Shown here: positions 16,968 through 25,614 of the stretch, piece by piece
Position numbering within the stretch: the first letter of the stretch is position 1
Layout: every line of letters starts with the position of its first letter
From: JAGOTP01 sp964598725
GTDB lineage: Bacteria > Patescibacteriota > Patescibacteriia > 2-12-FULL-60-25
NCBI GenBank assembly: GCA_964598725.1
Contig: CAZRCW010000002.1
Coordinates: 1-64,000 of the forward strand
Direction: 5' to 3'
DNA: 64,000 nucleotides
The notes under the pieces: model-generated
Told to the model about the DNA's origin: nothing
What the model saw: the letters and a program-made list of their open reading frames with translations, nothing else
Databases searched by the model: none
Made by a program: the position numbers and the translations under genes

Positions 16968-19136
16968 ATGATACACTTCCTGTATTCGATGTCCTCTCGT
17001 TTCACCTCGCTCCTTCCGCTCATTGTCGGTGGAGTCATCGCGTTATTCGCGAGTTTTTTGCCAGAGTCGCTCTCGATTTTTCGATCGGCGCTCTGGTTGT
17101 TCGTGATCGTCTTCAGCGCTGGCGTGATTGGACCGAGGTTTGTTTCAGAACGATTACCTTCGCCATTTCGTTGGCTTATTGGTGGCGTGACACTCCTTGC
17201 AACGCATTCGATTCTCCAAACCATTTGGTATTACGCGGGCGGCTTACTCGGGCCGTGGGCGGATGGACTGTGTTTGGGTGGAGCAATCCTGCTCCTCACC
17301 TTGTGTATCGGCTTGAGAAAAACCGTGGAGAGCGATGATACGAAGACCTCTGATGGACCGGTCCGAATCGAAGAAGCAAGCTGGACGTTGCTCGCGGTAC
17401 TCTCATTCGTCGCCGCGGCCATGTTCGTATTACTCAGCGCCTGGCAGGCGGCTACCACTCAATCGATCAACGGCGCTTGGGGGCTGTTCCCCGCTGGGAC
17501 GCTGATCGCCCTATCCGTTTTATTTGCCGGTAGCTTCTTGGCGAGTCTTACGTCTAGAAAACTTGTTGTTGTTAGTCTCGTCAGCCTAAGCCTACTTCTT
17601 CTTGCCTCACTCACGATCTTTGTCTATCCGCTCGGCTATGGCTTTGATGGCTTCCTACATCGCGCGAGCGAAGCGGTGATTCTAGAGACAGGGACACTGA
17701 CACCGGCACCGCCTTCTTACATTGGTCAGTACACACTCATCACCTGGCTGAGCCGTGTTTTCCGCGTTTCGCATTCGATCAGCGATCTTTGGCTCGTTGG
17801 TGCACTCGCCCTGTTCTTGCCGATCGCGAGCTCGCATCTTTCCAGAAAAAAACGTGGATCCTTCAGCGTGCTCGGCCTGCTGATTGCACTGCCGCTCGGC
17901 ATCATTTCAGCGACGACTCCTCAAAACGTGGCATATCTCTTGGGCTTGCTCGCCCTTCTCTGGCTTATTCCGTTCGAGTCCAAGGATGAAGAGGCGTCAA
18001 CCCTCACGCGGGTGACTTCATTGGTCATTCCTTGGATCATGATCGCTTGGTCACTGGCGACCCACCCACTCGCCGGCCTTCCCTTCGCGTTCGCTGGCTT
18101 TGCACTCAGCATCTATCAGCTTCGTTTCCGTATCGTACGGAATATTTTCATCGGTCTTTCATTGGTCGGGTCACTCCTCGTCGTCCCGCTCGCCTTTTCG
18201 GTCCGCGCCATGCTGCAAGGCAGCGGCTGGTCCTGGGGTTGGCTCAAATCCGCTTCGTCGATTTTCGGTTGGCTAGGCGAACGCGCCATGCAACCGGCGA
18301 CGCATTTAGCCCTCTGGCCAGATTGGACGAACTGGCAGATCTATCTTTTGAGCTTCTTGTTGCTCGGCGCAGCTCTGTTAGCAGCTGTCCGTGACACCCA
18401 GCGTCGTTCCATTTGGCTTATCCTCATCGGTTTTTCCGTAACGGCCAGCTTAAGCAGTTGGCTTCTGCAGGCGAGCGGCGATTTCTCTTTCCTCATCTCT
18501 TACGAACGCCAAGATTACGCCGGCCGCCTCTTGATCGTCGCGCAGCTTTTCTTAGTTCCCGCCGCTCTCGTCGGGATCGGCTATTGGTTTGAAAAAGCAC
18601 AATCTGCCCATCCACGCATTCGCGCAGCCAGCCTTCTGCTCGGGATCGCTTGGTTCTCGGCCAACGTCTATAACATGTTGCCGCGCAACGATGCGGCCGC
18701 GATTGGCCATGGTTGGAACGTCGGTCAGAGCGATCTCGAAGCGGTGAAGTTCATCGATAAACAAGCGAATGGAGAAGCCTACACCGTTCTCGCCAACCAA
18801 ACCGTCAGCGCCGCCGCTATTTCAAGCTTCGGTTTTAAACGCTACGTCGGTGATGTTTTTTACTACCCGATTCCAACCGGTGGACCGCTCTACGAACGCT
18901 TCTTACAGATGATGGATCAACCGGATGCCGACATCGCAAAAGAAGCTGGGGACCTTGGCCAAAGCAAGCTCGTCTATGTCGTGGTCAACCGTTACTGGTT
19001 CAAAGCGGATCAAACGATTGAAAAACTCAAAGAACTCTCCGACCGTACCTGGAATGTAGAACGTGGGGCCGCCTACATCTTCTTGTTCGACTTGAGAAAC
19101 CGACCGAGCGCCTCTGCGACAACTTCTGGATCGTGA
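16968..19136 (+). CDS. Large polytopic membrane protein
   Basis: 722 residues with roughly 14-16 hydrophobic helices and a soluble C-terminal domain of about 130 residues (FIDKQANGEAYTVLANQTVS, YYPIPTGGPLYERFLQM). The architecture resembles GT-C-like membrane glycosyltransferases or oligosaccharyltransferase-like proteins, but I see no diagnostic motif. It stands at the head of a polysaccharide region. Its 3' end overlaps the convergent glycosyltransferase gene by 64 bp. ATG 16989 is an alternative start. Confidence 0.7.
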   Translation: MIHFLYSMSSRFTSLLPLIVGGVIALFASFLPESLSIFRSALWLFVIVFSAGVIGPRFVSERLPSPFRWLIGGVTLLATHSILQTIWYYAGGLLGPWADGLCLGGAILLLTLCIGLRKTVESDDTKTSDGPVRIEEASWTLLAVLSFVAAAMFVLLSAWQAATTQSINGAWGLFPAGTLIALSVLFAGSFLASLTSRKLVVVSLVSLSLLLLASLTIFVYPLGYGFDGFLHRASEAVILETGTLTPAPPSYIGQYTLITWLSRVFRVSHSISDLWLVGALALFLPIASSHLSRKKRGSFSVLGLLIALPLGIISATTPQNVAYLLGLLALLWLIPFESKDEEASTLTRVTSLVIPWIMIAWSLATHPLAGLPFAFAGFALSIYQLRFRIVRNIFIGLSLVGSLLVVPLAFSVRAMLQGSGWSWGWLKSASSIFGWLGERAMQPATHLALWPDWTNWQIYLLSFLLLGAALLAAVRDTQRRSIWLILIGFSVTASLSSWLLQASGDFSFLISYERQDYAGRLLIVAQLFLVPAALVGIGYWFEKAQSAHPRIRAASLLLGIAWFSANVYNMLPRNDAAAIGHGWNVGQSDLEAVKFIDKQANGEAYTVLANQTVSAAAISSFGFKRYVGDVFYYPIPTGGPLYERFLQMMDQPDADIAKEAGDLGQSKLVYVVVNRYWFKADQTIEKLKELSDRTWNVERGAAYIFLFDLRNRPSASATTSGS

Positions 19137-20146
19137 CGCTGCCAGGCACGAAGACCACGCTCGCTCCAAAGAGAACGGGGCTCTGAACACAGCTGTTCGA
19201 TCGCGTGCCACCATGCGTTTGTTTCATGTGTCGTGACCAACACACCGGCCGCGCTCAACGTCTCTGGAATACCGCCTTTTGCTTGCGCAACCACTGGTAA
19301 CCCGCACGCAAACGCTTCTAATAGAACTGTTGGTTGATTCTCTTCAATCTGTGACGGAACGAGTAAGAGATCAGCTTTTTGCATCTCTTCTAGAACCTGC
19401 GCGCTGCCTACCTCTTCTTGCGTTGAGACGAACGAACCGGCTGTGACTGGTGCATTATTTAACCGAGAAGCTCCACCTCCCACGATTCGCCAATGGATCG
19501 GGCGTGAAGCCGAAGCCATCAATCCCTGTAAGACCTCCTCGCCTTTATCTTTACTGACGCGACCAATATATAAAATCGTCAGCTGCACTCTCCAGTCACG
19601 TGCATCGGAGAAGACTCGCGCAGGCGCCGGGTTTGGCACAACGGCAGTCTCAACGTTTCTGAACCAACCACGTCGTGTATGCGCGTTTAGCAGCCACTGC
19701 GTTGGACTTAAGACGAGCTCTGGTCGACCGAACACAAGCAGACGCGCTCGCGTCGCCCATCGCTGGAGAACCGTGATCCGAGACTCATTCTCCAAGAGAC
19801 CGAGTGGATGAAAGAGCTGCACATCATGCAGTACATGAATCCAGCGGACACCAGTCTTTTGAATCGCTGAAGGTGTACCAAACCCACCGCCCGTCAGATT
19901 ATGCGTCATCACTACCTCGGGCTTCCAAGCGATAATGTCTTCGGCATAAGGATGGCGCCAGACCAGATCACGGAGATGGAACAATATGCGCTTCCAAAAC
20001 GGCGCCTCCGTCCACTCAAGTGACGTCGTCCAAACCTGAACTTCATGCCCAAGTTTTCGCAAGAGCTCAACGTGCAGCTCCGCGATTCGTCCTGCTCCAC
20101 CGCGCATCTTAGGCGGGTAGGCGTTGGTTAAGATGGCGATGCGCAT
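19073..20146 (-). CDS. GT4-family glycosyltransferase
   Basis: 357 residues, GT-B fold. N-terminal MRIAILTNAYPPKMRGGAGR is the glycine-rich start typical of GT4. The C-terminal half has LTILYIGRVSKDKG, the ADLLLVPSQIEENQP segment and the E-x7-E type motif LLEAFACGLPVVAQAKGGIP. It probably transfers a sugar from a nucleotide donor to a polysaccharide or glycolipid in the cytoplasm. The next glycosyltransferase gene overlaps it by 19 bp, so they are one operon. Confidence 0.88.
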   Translation of the reverse strand: MRIAILTNAYPPKMRGGAGRIAELHVELLRKLGHEVQVWTTSLEWTEAPFWKRILFHLRDLVWRHPYAEDIIAWKPEVVMTHNLTGGGFGTPSAIQKTGVRWIHVLHDVQLFHPLGLLENESRITVLQRWATRARLLVFGRPELVLSPTQWLLNAHTRRGWFRNVETAVVPNPAPARVFSDARDWRVQLTILYIGRVSKDKGEEVLQGLMASASRPIHWRIVGGGASRLNNAPVTAGSFVSTQEEVGSAQVLEEMQKADLLLVPSQIEENQPTVLLEAFACGLPVVAQAKGGIPETLSAAGVLVTTHETNAWWHAIEQLCSEPRSLWSERGLRAWQRHDPEVVAEALGRFLKSNKKM

Positions 20147-21276
20147 ACCGTTCGATACACTTCGATCAATCGATCAAGGTGTTTTTCTTGATCGTAGCGC
20201 TCATTCACGCGCTTTACGCCGGCATTATGAAACAACTGAAACTCCGGTGTCCGTTGCACAACCTGCTGCATGCGTTCTGCGAGCGCCTTGTCATCGCCAG
20301 GTGGGACGAGCCAGCCCGTCTTCCCAGGCTCCAAAACAGAACGCACACCTGGCAGGTCAGACGCGATCACCGGCGTCGCACAGGCTTGCGCTTCGATCGC
20401 GACCAGACCGAACGCTTCCGACTTGGAAGTTGAAGGAAATAACAATGCATCTGCCGAACGGTACAAGCGCGGCAGATCCGTGAATGAACAGTGCGGCAAA
20501 AAAATTATCCTATTTTCAATCCCAAGCTCTTTCGCTAACGCTTGGAGCTCGGGCTTCAAATCCCCATCCCCACGCAAGACAAGATAGCTCGATAGATCTT
20601 GAAGACGTGCTAAGGCTCGAAGCGCGACCGGAACGCCTTTAAAGAGATGGGCGCGGTCTAAACCTCCAACCATTAAGAAGAGCGTCCCCTGCTCCGGCAA
20701 TCCGAAGAACGAACGTTCAGAGCTACCTGGATGAAAGACTGAAAGATCAATCCCGAACGGCAACTCTATCAAACGTGGATCCTGACGCTTCACCAGTCCT
20801 GCAATGGATGAGCTCTGTGCGTAATCCAACGAGGACACAAACAAGGCCTTTGCCCGACGCAATAACCACGGCTGGATCAAAGCGCGATGCACTTGCGCGA
20901 TCGGCTCACGCCAACCTCCCATCTCCGCATCCATATGAAAGGTCACAACGATCGGTGTTGAAGGCGGAAACGCTAAAAGTGACTCCGCCGTTCCATAAAA
21001 TGGATAGTGGAGGTGAATCACATCCCAGACTTCTTTCGTAACCGACTTCAAGGACAACCCGGCCGCATTTCCCAGCCGCCAGATTGGCTTCACCGCTTTC
21101 ACAGCTCGCGGTCGTACCAGCCCTCTATCACCTTGAGCGAGCTCAGGAGCAAGCAATAGCGCTTGATGACCACGCGCGTTCAGACCATCAACTTCACGTA
21201 ACGCGGCCATGCCAATACCTCCAACTTCAGGTGGAGCTAAGCAGGCAACGTGCAACACCTTAAGCGGCTTGGTCAT
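20128..21276 (-). CDS. GT4-family glycosyltransferase
   Basis: 382 residues, GT-B fold. N-terminal LHVACLAPPEVGGIGMAALR; C-terminal LFLMVGGLDRAHLFKGVPVA, ADALLFPSTSKSEAFGLVAI and ACATPVIASDLPGVRSVL, the donor-binding core of GT4 enzymes. Donor and acceptor unknown. It overlaps its neighbours on both sides (19 bp and 17 bp), in an operon with DUF2304 and GT2 genes. Confidence 0.9.
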   Translation of the reverse strand: MTKPLKVLHVACLAPPEVGGIGMAALREVDGLNARGHQALLLAPELAQGDRGLVRPRAVKAVKPIWRLGNAAGLSLKSVTKEVWDVIHLHYPFYGTAESLLAFPPSTPIVVTFHMDAEMGGWREPIAQVHRALIQPWLLRRAKALFVSSLDYAQSSSIAGLVKRQDPRLIELPFGIDLSVFHPGSSERSFFGLPEQGTLFLMVGGLDRAHLFKGVPVALRALARLQDLSSYLVLRGDGDLKPELQALAKELGIENRIIFLPHCSFTDLPRLYRSADALLFPSTSKSEAFGLVAIEAQACATPVIASDLPGVRSVLEPGKTGWLVPPGDDKALAERMQQVVQRTPEFQLFHNAGVKRVNERYDQEKHLDRLIEVYRTVCASPS

Positions 21277-21631
21277 GCGATTCGACCTCTTTCAACGTTT
21301 CTCCTTTTTTATCAAGTTCACGCAGCGCTTCGTGTCGAACAAGCTCGGTCAGTGATTTTTCCATCTGGTCATGCACCAAGTGCAAATGAAACACTAACAA
21401 AAAGAGTGCAACGATCGAGATATAGATAACCAAGTCGACCCCACGACCGATCCCGACGATATCGGCAAAGAAGTTCACGATCCCAGGCAAACACACGATC
21501 ACAGCGGCACCCAACCAGACAACGGTCCAAGCAACTGCCTCGATCGGACGAATAGCTTGTTTCGAAGCGCGATACCAGGTCAGGATCGTCGTGCCACTCA
21601 AAATGACTAAAAGTATCAATTGAATCCACAT
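21260..21631 (-). CDS. DUF2304 membrane protein
   Basis: 123 residues from ATG 21631: three membrane helices (MWIQLILLVILSGTTILTWY, AVAWTVVWLGAAVIVCLPGI, LVIYISIVALFLLVFHLHLV) and a charged helical tail. DUF2304 proteins are often coded next to a dolichol-phosphate-mannose-type GT2, as here, and are thought to work with it at the membrane; the exact role is unknown. The start codon overlaps the stop of the GT2 gene. Confidence 0.8.
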   Translation of the reverse strand: MWIQLILLVILSGTTILTWYRASKQAIRPIEAVAWTVVWLGAAVIVCLPGIVNFFADIVGIGRGVDLVIYISIVALFLLVFHLHLVHDQMEKSLTELVRHEALRELDKKGETLKEVESHDQAA

Positions 21632-21632
21632 A

Positions 21633-22310
21633 TTATTTACGGAACGAGCCAATGAGTAGCTGCCAGACAATACGGACTACACCTCCACGCCACTGACCCT
21701 TTGCAAGACTGTCCTGCGAATAGCGAACTTCAACCGGAACTTCCTTCCAGCGGAACTGATGGGTGACCTTGCGCAAGATCTCGGAACAATGAGCCATCCG
21801 GTCTTGTTGAAAATCCAAGCGACTCCCCGCTTCTGCATGAAACGCACGCAAGCCGGTTTGTGGATCCGTGACGCGGGATGGAATGCCTAAAACGAAGATA
21901 TTGAAGAGACGAATACCGTTCATGAGCACACGACGTTTTAGTGGCATACCAATCGCCTTGATGCCCATAAATCGCGAACCAAATACCACGTCTACTTCAC
22001 CCGCCTTGATCGGTGCGAGCAAGACCGGAATATACGATGGATCGTGCTGACCATCAGCATCGATATGAACGATATATTCAGCGCCCATTTTGAGGGCGGC
22101 CAGTGTCCCAGTTTTAAGCGCTGCCCCTTGGCCGCGGTTGATGGCATGTTTCAAAACGATTGCACCGCCTTTTTCCGCTTCTTCGGCGGTTCCATCGTGT
22201 GAACCATCATCTACCACAATGACCCGTTCGACGAACGGTAAACACGCCTGGACCGAGGCCCGGACGCGGGGCTGCTCCCGAAAGGCTGCAATGACCGCAA
22301 AAACACGCAT
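21633..22310 (-). CDS. GT2-family glycosyltransferase (DPM1-like)
   Basis: 225 residues, GT-A fold: VFAVIAAFREQPRV, VIVVDDGSHDGTAE, NRGQGAALKTGTLAALKMGA, VHIDADGQHD (metal-binding DAD) and the DPQTGLRAFHA/QQDRMAHCSEI region. The pattern fits transfer of a sugar to polyprenyl phosphate. There is no C-terminal membrane domain, which the adjacent DUF2304 protein may supply. Confidence 0.88.
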   Translation of the reverse strand: MRVFAVIAAFREQPRVRASVQACLPFVERVIVVDDGSHDGTAEEAEKGGAIVLKHAINRGQGAALKTGTLAALKMGAEYIVHIDADGQHDPSYIPVLLAPIKAGEVDVVFGSRFMGIKAIGMPLKRRVLMNGIRLFNIFVLGIPSRVTDPQTGLRAFHAEAGSRLDFQQDRMAHCSEILRKVTHQFRWKEVPVEVRYSQDSLAKGQWRGGVVRIVWQLLIGSFRK

Positions 22311-22341
22311 GAGAGAACAGTAGCCGCTCGACGAATGTTCT

Positions 22342-23361
22342 TCAAGCGGTCGCCTCGTTCTTCATTGCCGGACGGATCCGATGCTCGTGCCAGAGACGGG
22401 CCACCTCATTCACATCCTCGATCCCAACGATCGGCGTATCCCCCGGACATTCTTCGCTCACTTGAGCCGAAGCTTGATGCAAAATCCCCAAGGCGGCGCC
22501 ATGCGTCTTCTCAGTCATTTCGATCGCGACCTTCGCGCAAGCTTCATCGACGATATCGAAGGCCTTATCTGGCAAAAAACGATCTTTGACAAACTTCATC
22601 GAAGCATCAACGGCCGCTTCTACTGTTTTCTTGGGAATACAGACCCCATGGAACTTTTCGTAGGAAGGCTTTACCCCTTCAACGATCGCCACCGCCGTAT
22701 CACGACTTGGCTCTTCGACCAAGACCGGCTGGAACCGACGATCAATCGCACCGTCTGGTTTTAAGTACTGCTCGTATTCGCGCCAGGTGGTCGCACCCAC
22801 AACCTGAAGATCCCCACGCGACAAGGCAGGCTTCAAGATATCCGCTAAATCGAGCGAACCTTCGCTCCCACGTGCCTGCTCGATCATATGCAACTCGTCG
22901 ATGAACAAAATAACCTCACGCTCACGTTGTTCAAACGACTGGAGTAAGGCACGCAACCGACTCTCGAGCTCGCCACGGTATTTCGTTCCGGCCATTAAGT
23001 CTCCCAAGTTTAAAGCCAACACTTTCTTTCCTTTGAATTGCTCTGGCACATCCCCCGCGACGATCCGCTGAGCCAACCCTTCAACAACGGCTGTCTTGCC
23101 CACTCCCGGCTCTCCGATCAATAATGGATTATTTTTCGATTTGCGGGCAATCACGTGCAAGACACGCTCGATCGAAGCATCCATCCCAATCACCTTTGGT
23201 AACTTCCCTCGACGTGCAAGATCTGTCAGGTCGGTCGTAAATGAACCCTCCTTAGCCTCGGGCTTCTTCTTTTGAGATAAATACAGGTAGACGCCGAATA
23301 ACACGATAAAGCAGGCGACTGCGATAACGGCGGGCGAAGGGGCGCCAACAGGAAAGGCCAT
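22342..23361 (-). CDS. Membrane-anchored single-domain ClpC-like AAA+ ATPase
   Basis: 339 residues. One N-terminal membrane helix (AVIAVACFIVLFGVYLYL) replaces the usual ClpC N-domain. A single AAA+ D1-type module follows, with Walker A GEPGVGKT (83-90), Walker B VILFIDELH (150-158), sensor-1 VVGATTWREYEQY and the arginine-finger region AIDRRFQPV. There is no D2 domain and no ClpP-binding loop, so coupling to ClpP is doubtful. It may remodel envelope or polysaccharide-machinery proteins. ATG 23361 is the first ATG. It follows a small anchored protein by 23 bp. Confidence 0.85.
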   Translation of the reverse strand: MAFPVGAPSPAVIAVACFIVLFGVYLYLSQKKKPEAKEGSFTTDLTDLARRGKLPKVIGMDASIERVLHVIARKSKNNPLLIGEPGVGKTAVVEGLAQRIVAGDVPEQFKGKKVLALNLGDLMAGTKYRGELESRLRALLQSFEQREREVILFIDELHMIEQARGSEGSLDLADILKPALSRGDLQVVGATTWREYEQYLKPDGAIDRRFQPVLVEEPSRDTAVAIVEGVKPSYEKFHGVCIPKKTVEAAVDASMKFVKDRFLPDKAFDIVDEACAKVAIEMTEKTHGAALGILHQASAQVSEECPGDTPIVGIEDVNEVARLWHEHRIRPAMKNEATA

Positions 23362-23384
23362 ACCGAACAAAGAACGAACGTTGC

Positions 23385-23726
23385 TTATTTCTTCACGGGG
23401 GCGTTCTTCACCGGCGCGCTCACCTTCTGATCAACCAACGGAGCGGTCATGACGTTCTGTTTGATCATGACGTTCTGATCTTGTTCCTTGATGACCGGCT
23501 GAATCGGACGCGGCTTCTGCTCTTCGATGACCGGCGTATCGCCCAGCGGACGGTAGAGCGTTTCTGGCATCACCTGATAGCCAGGCGTTAACATATCTGA
23601 TCCAGGTTTCGGCTTGATCGAAAAACCAAATACGACCATAGCAGCGACCGCGAGACCACCGACAGCGGCTAACGCGACGACAGTTTTACTTGAAGTGGAG
23701 GTAGAGGTTTGTGAAAGAGTAGGCAT
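23385..23726 (-). CDS. Small membrane-anchored Pro/Gln-rich protein
   Basis: 113 residues: a Ser/Thr-rich N-terminus, one helix (TVVALAAVGGLAVAAMVVFG), then a Pro/Lys/Gln-rich extended segment with the degenerate repeat QNVMIKQNVMTAP and APVKNAPVKK. No family recognised. It is probably cotranscribed with the downstream AAA+ gene and may be its partner or substrate adaptor (inference from position). Confidence 0.65.
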   Translation of the reverse strand: MPTLSQTSTSTSSKTVVALAAVGGLAVAAMVVFGFSIKPKPGSDMLTPGYQVMPETLYRPLGDTPVIEEQKPRPIQPVIKEQDQNVMIKQNVMTAPLVDQKVSAPVKNAPVKK

Positions 23727-23894
23727 AGAAGGGTGAGGATGGGCCTATGATAGCATTTGCCAAGAAAATCGTTTGACTGGGGCTGTGGACAGGCGAACTG
23801 TTTTACAAGCTTTGTTTTCCTTGCTACCAATGGACCGTTTGCGTAAACGAGCGCTCTTGCTCAGTTCGCAGATGGAAAGGACGGCTTGGTTCCG

Positions 23895-24620
23895 ATGGAA
23901 GTATCTCTGCCCGCTTGTCTCAAAGTGTTCAGCCTGTGCATGGCTGGGCCACCCAACTCAGGTAAAGGCGTTGTCACCCGCAAGCTGCTCGCGCACATCG
24001 CACGGCTCACGGGCGTCATGCCAGCCTTTGTCTCGGCTGGCGAAGTACTCGCTAGCCCCGTAGAAGTGTTGGTTGCCATGGGCGTTCCGCACGACCTCGC
24101 GCAACAGGTGCCCGCCATCCGCGCCAGCGGACATCTCGTTCCGCGCACGATCATCCAGCCGGTCATGTCCGCTGCGCTGCACGGGCTCCGCGACATCGAA
24201 GGCCTGGTCGTCGATGGATTCCCTCGGATTGAGGGTGACGATGCGGTTCTCGACACCTATCGCCCGATCACTCACGCCGTCATCCTGACAGCGAGTGATG
24301 ACATCATCGCCGAGCGCGCGCTCGGTCGCTGGACCAATCCACGGACGAAGGACACCTTCTCGGTGGCCTGTGACCGGATCGATCTGAACGATCCGCGTGA
24401 TCCCGTTACGGGCGAAGTGCTCATCCGCCGGCCCGACGACAACGCGGACAAGGTTCCGGTTCGGCTCGAAGCCTTCCGGACCCAGACCGCGGTCACGGTC
24501 GAGGCCTACCTCAGCCAACGACCGCACATCAAGCGCGCCCAGGTCGACACCAGTCACCTGAGCCCCGCGGAGGTCGTGAACCACATCTGTACCGCGTTCG
24601 GCTGGCCCGTTGCCATCTGA
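23895..24620 (+). CDS. Adenylate-kinase-like nucleotide kinase (islet C1)
   Basis: 241 residues with adenylate-kinase architecture: P-loop GPPNSGKG (18-25), the acceptor-side VDGFPRIEG motif, a LID segment (GRWTNPRTKDTFSVACDR, DPVTGEVLIRRPDDN) and the arginine-bearing RLEAFRTQT. The LID lacks zinc cysteines. The sequence is far from housekeeping Adk, and a second divergent copy follows, so substrate and role are open. The gene is GC-rich relative to the flanking backbone. An AAAGGA lies upstream, closer to a possible TTG start at 23886. Confidence 0.8.
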   Translation: MEVSLPACLKVFSLCMAGPPNSGKGVVTRKLLAHIARLTGVMPAFVSAGEVLASPVEVLVAMGVPHDLAQQVPAIRASGHLVPRTIIQPVMSAALHGLRDIEGLVVDGFPRIEGDDAVLDTYRPITHAVILTASDDIIAERALGRWTNPRTKDTFSVACDRIDLNDPRDPVTGEVLIRRPDDNADKVPVRLEAFRTQTAVTVEAYLSQRPHIKRAQVDTSHLSPAEVVNHICTAFGWPVAI

Positions 24621-24644
24621 CCGGGTATTCAACCGCAACCTCTC

Positions 24645-24708
24645 ACCAGGGGTGAATCTTCACCCCGCCTAATCTCTTCTCTAGAACGGCTAGAGGCAAG
24701 ATCTGGCG
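24645..24708. repeat. Direct repeat/hairpin after first AK-like gene
   Basis: GGGGTGA-ATCT-TCACCCC hairpin, CGCCTAAT, then a CTCTAG/CTAGAG hairpin and AGATCTGGCG. The same arrangement recurs at 25545-25611 after the second AK-like gene. Confidence 0.8.
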
Positions 24709-24825
24709 CACTACTGACTAAAAAGCTCTTTTCTCTTTACAAAAAGCGCTTTCTTTGCTTAAATGACACGTCTTACGTAAATCTTCTCTCACAGTGGATT
24801 CGTACCAGACAGGGGGTTAAGAAGG

Positions 24826-25521
24826 ATGCTCACCGAGTTCCGTATCGTCATCACTGGTGCCCTGGGTACCGGCAAAGGGACTCAGGCCCCGCTCATCGCG
24901 AGCGCCATCGACAAGGCCTTGGGAAACGAACACCCGATGCCTTGCATCTCATCCGGAACCCAACTCCGGAAACCAGCTGAGGAGCTCGTCCGAATGGGCT
25001 TCCCGGCCGACATCGCGCCCCACATCCGAGGGATGGTCGACCGCGGCGAGATGGTCGACGCCGACCTCGTCCACCTCGCGATCGGAGACGGGATCGGTAC
25101 AAGCAAGAACTGGTTGGTGGAAGCCTTTCCGCGCAGCCTCGAAGGCTCGCGTTGGCTCCACCAGCTCGAATGGCCGCCGAACGTAATGATCGTGCTCCGC
25201 GCCGACCGGGATTGCATCCTGGCACGCGCCGCCGATCGGGTCGTCGATGCGGACATGAACCCCTTCTCGTTGCGCGACGAGAACATTGACCCCAAGAGCT
25301 TGCTTCACCCGGTGACGGGCAAGCAACTCTTCCGTCGGCCGGATGATGCGCGAGAAGTAACCGAAAGACGACTCGCGCTCTTCGCCACGCGCATCCAGCC
25401 GTCAATCGACGAGCTCGTGCAGTTGCGCGGCGACAAGCTGCGGCTGATCGAGCTCGACACGACCCACCTCACGCGCGAAGCGACCTTCGAGATGCTCATG
25501 GAGCGACTCCTCGCCGCGTGA
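24826..25521 (+). CDS. Adenylate-kinase-like nucleotide kinase (islet C2)
   Basis: 231 residues, paralogue of the preceding kinase. P-loop GALGTGKGTQ (11-20), SSGTQLRKPAEELVRMG, LVEAFPRS in place of the usual DGFPR (the Asp is Glu and the Gly is Ala), LID segment DPKSLLHPVTGKQLFRRPDD and RLALFATRI. The changed acceptor motif suggests altered specificity or reduced activity. AAGAAGG directly abuts the ATG, with a G-run 10 nt upstream. TTTACA-17-TTAAAT lies in the intergenic region. Confidence 0.8.
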   Translation: MLTEFRIVITGALGTGKGTQAPLIASAIDKALGNEHPMPCISSGTQLRKPAEELVRMGFPADIAPHIRGMVDRGEMVDADLVHLAIGDGIGTSKNWLVEAFPRSLEGSRWLHQLEWPPNVMIVLRADRDCILARAADRVVDADMNPFSLRDENIDPKSLLHPVTGKQLFRRPDDAREVTERRLALFATRIQPSIDELVQLRGDKLRLIELDTTHLTREATFEMLMERLLAA

Positions 25522-25544
25522 TCCGCCCCTTCAACTGTCTCTTT

Positions 25545-25611
25545 ACCGCGGGTGAATTCTTTCACCCCGCCTAATGTTTTCTCTAAACATTCCTAGAGAA
25601 CAGATCTGGCG
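25545..25611. repeat. Direct repeat/hairpin after second AK-like gene
   Basis: GCGGGTGAA-TTCT-TTCACCCCGC hairpin, GCCTAAT, then TTCTCTA/TAGAGAA and AGATCTGGCG. Imperfect copy of 24645-24708. Its right end is 4 bp from the stop of the convergent epimerase gene. Confidence 0.8.
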
Positions 25612-25614
25612 TTT

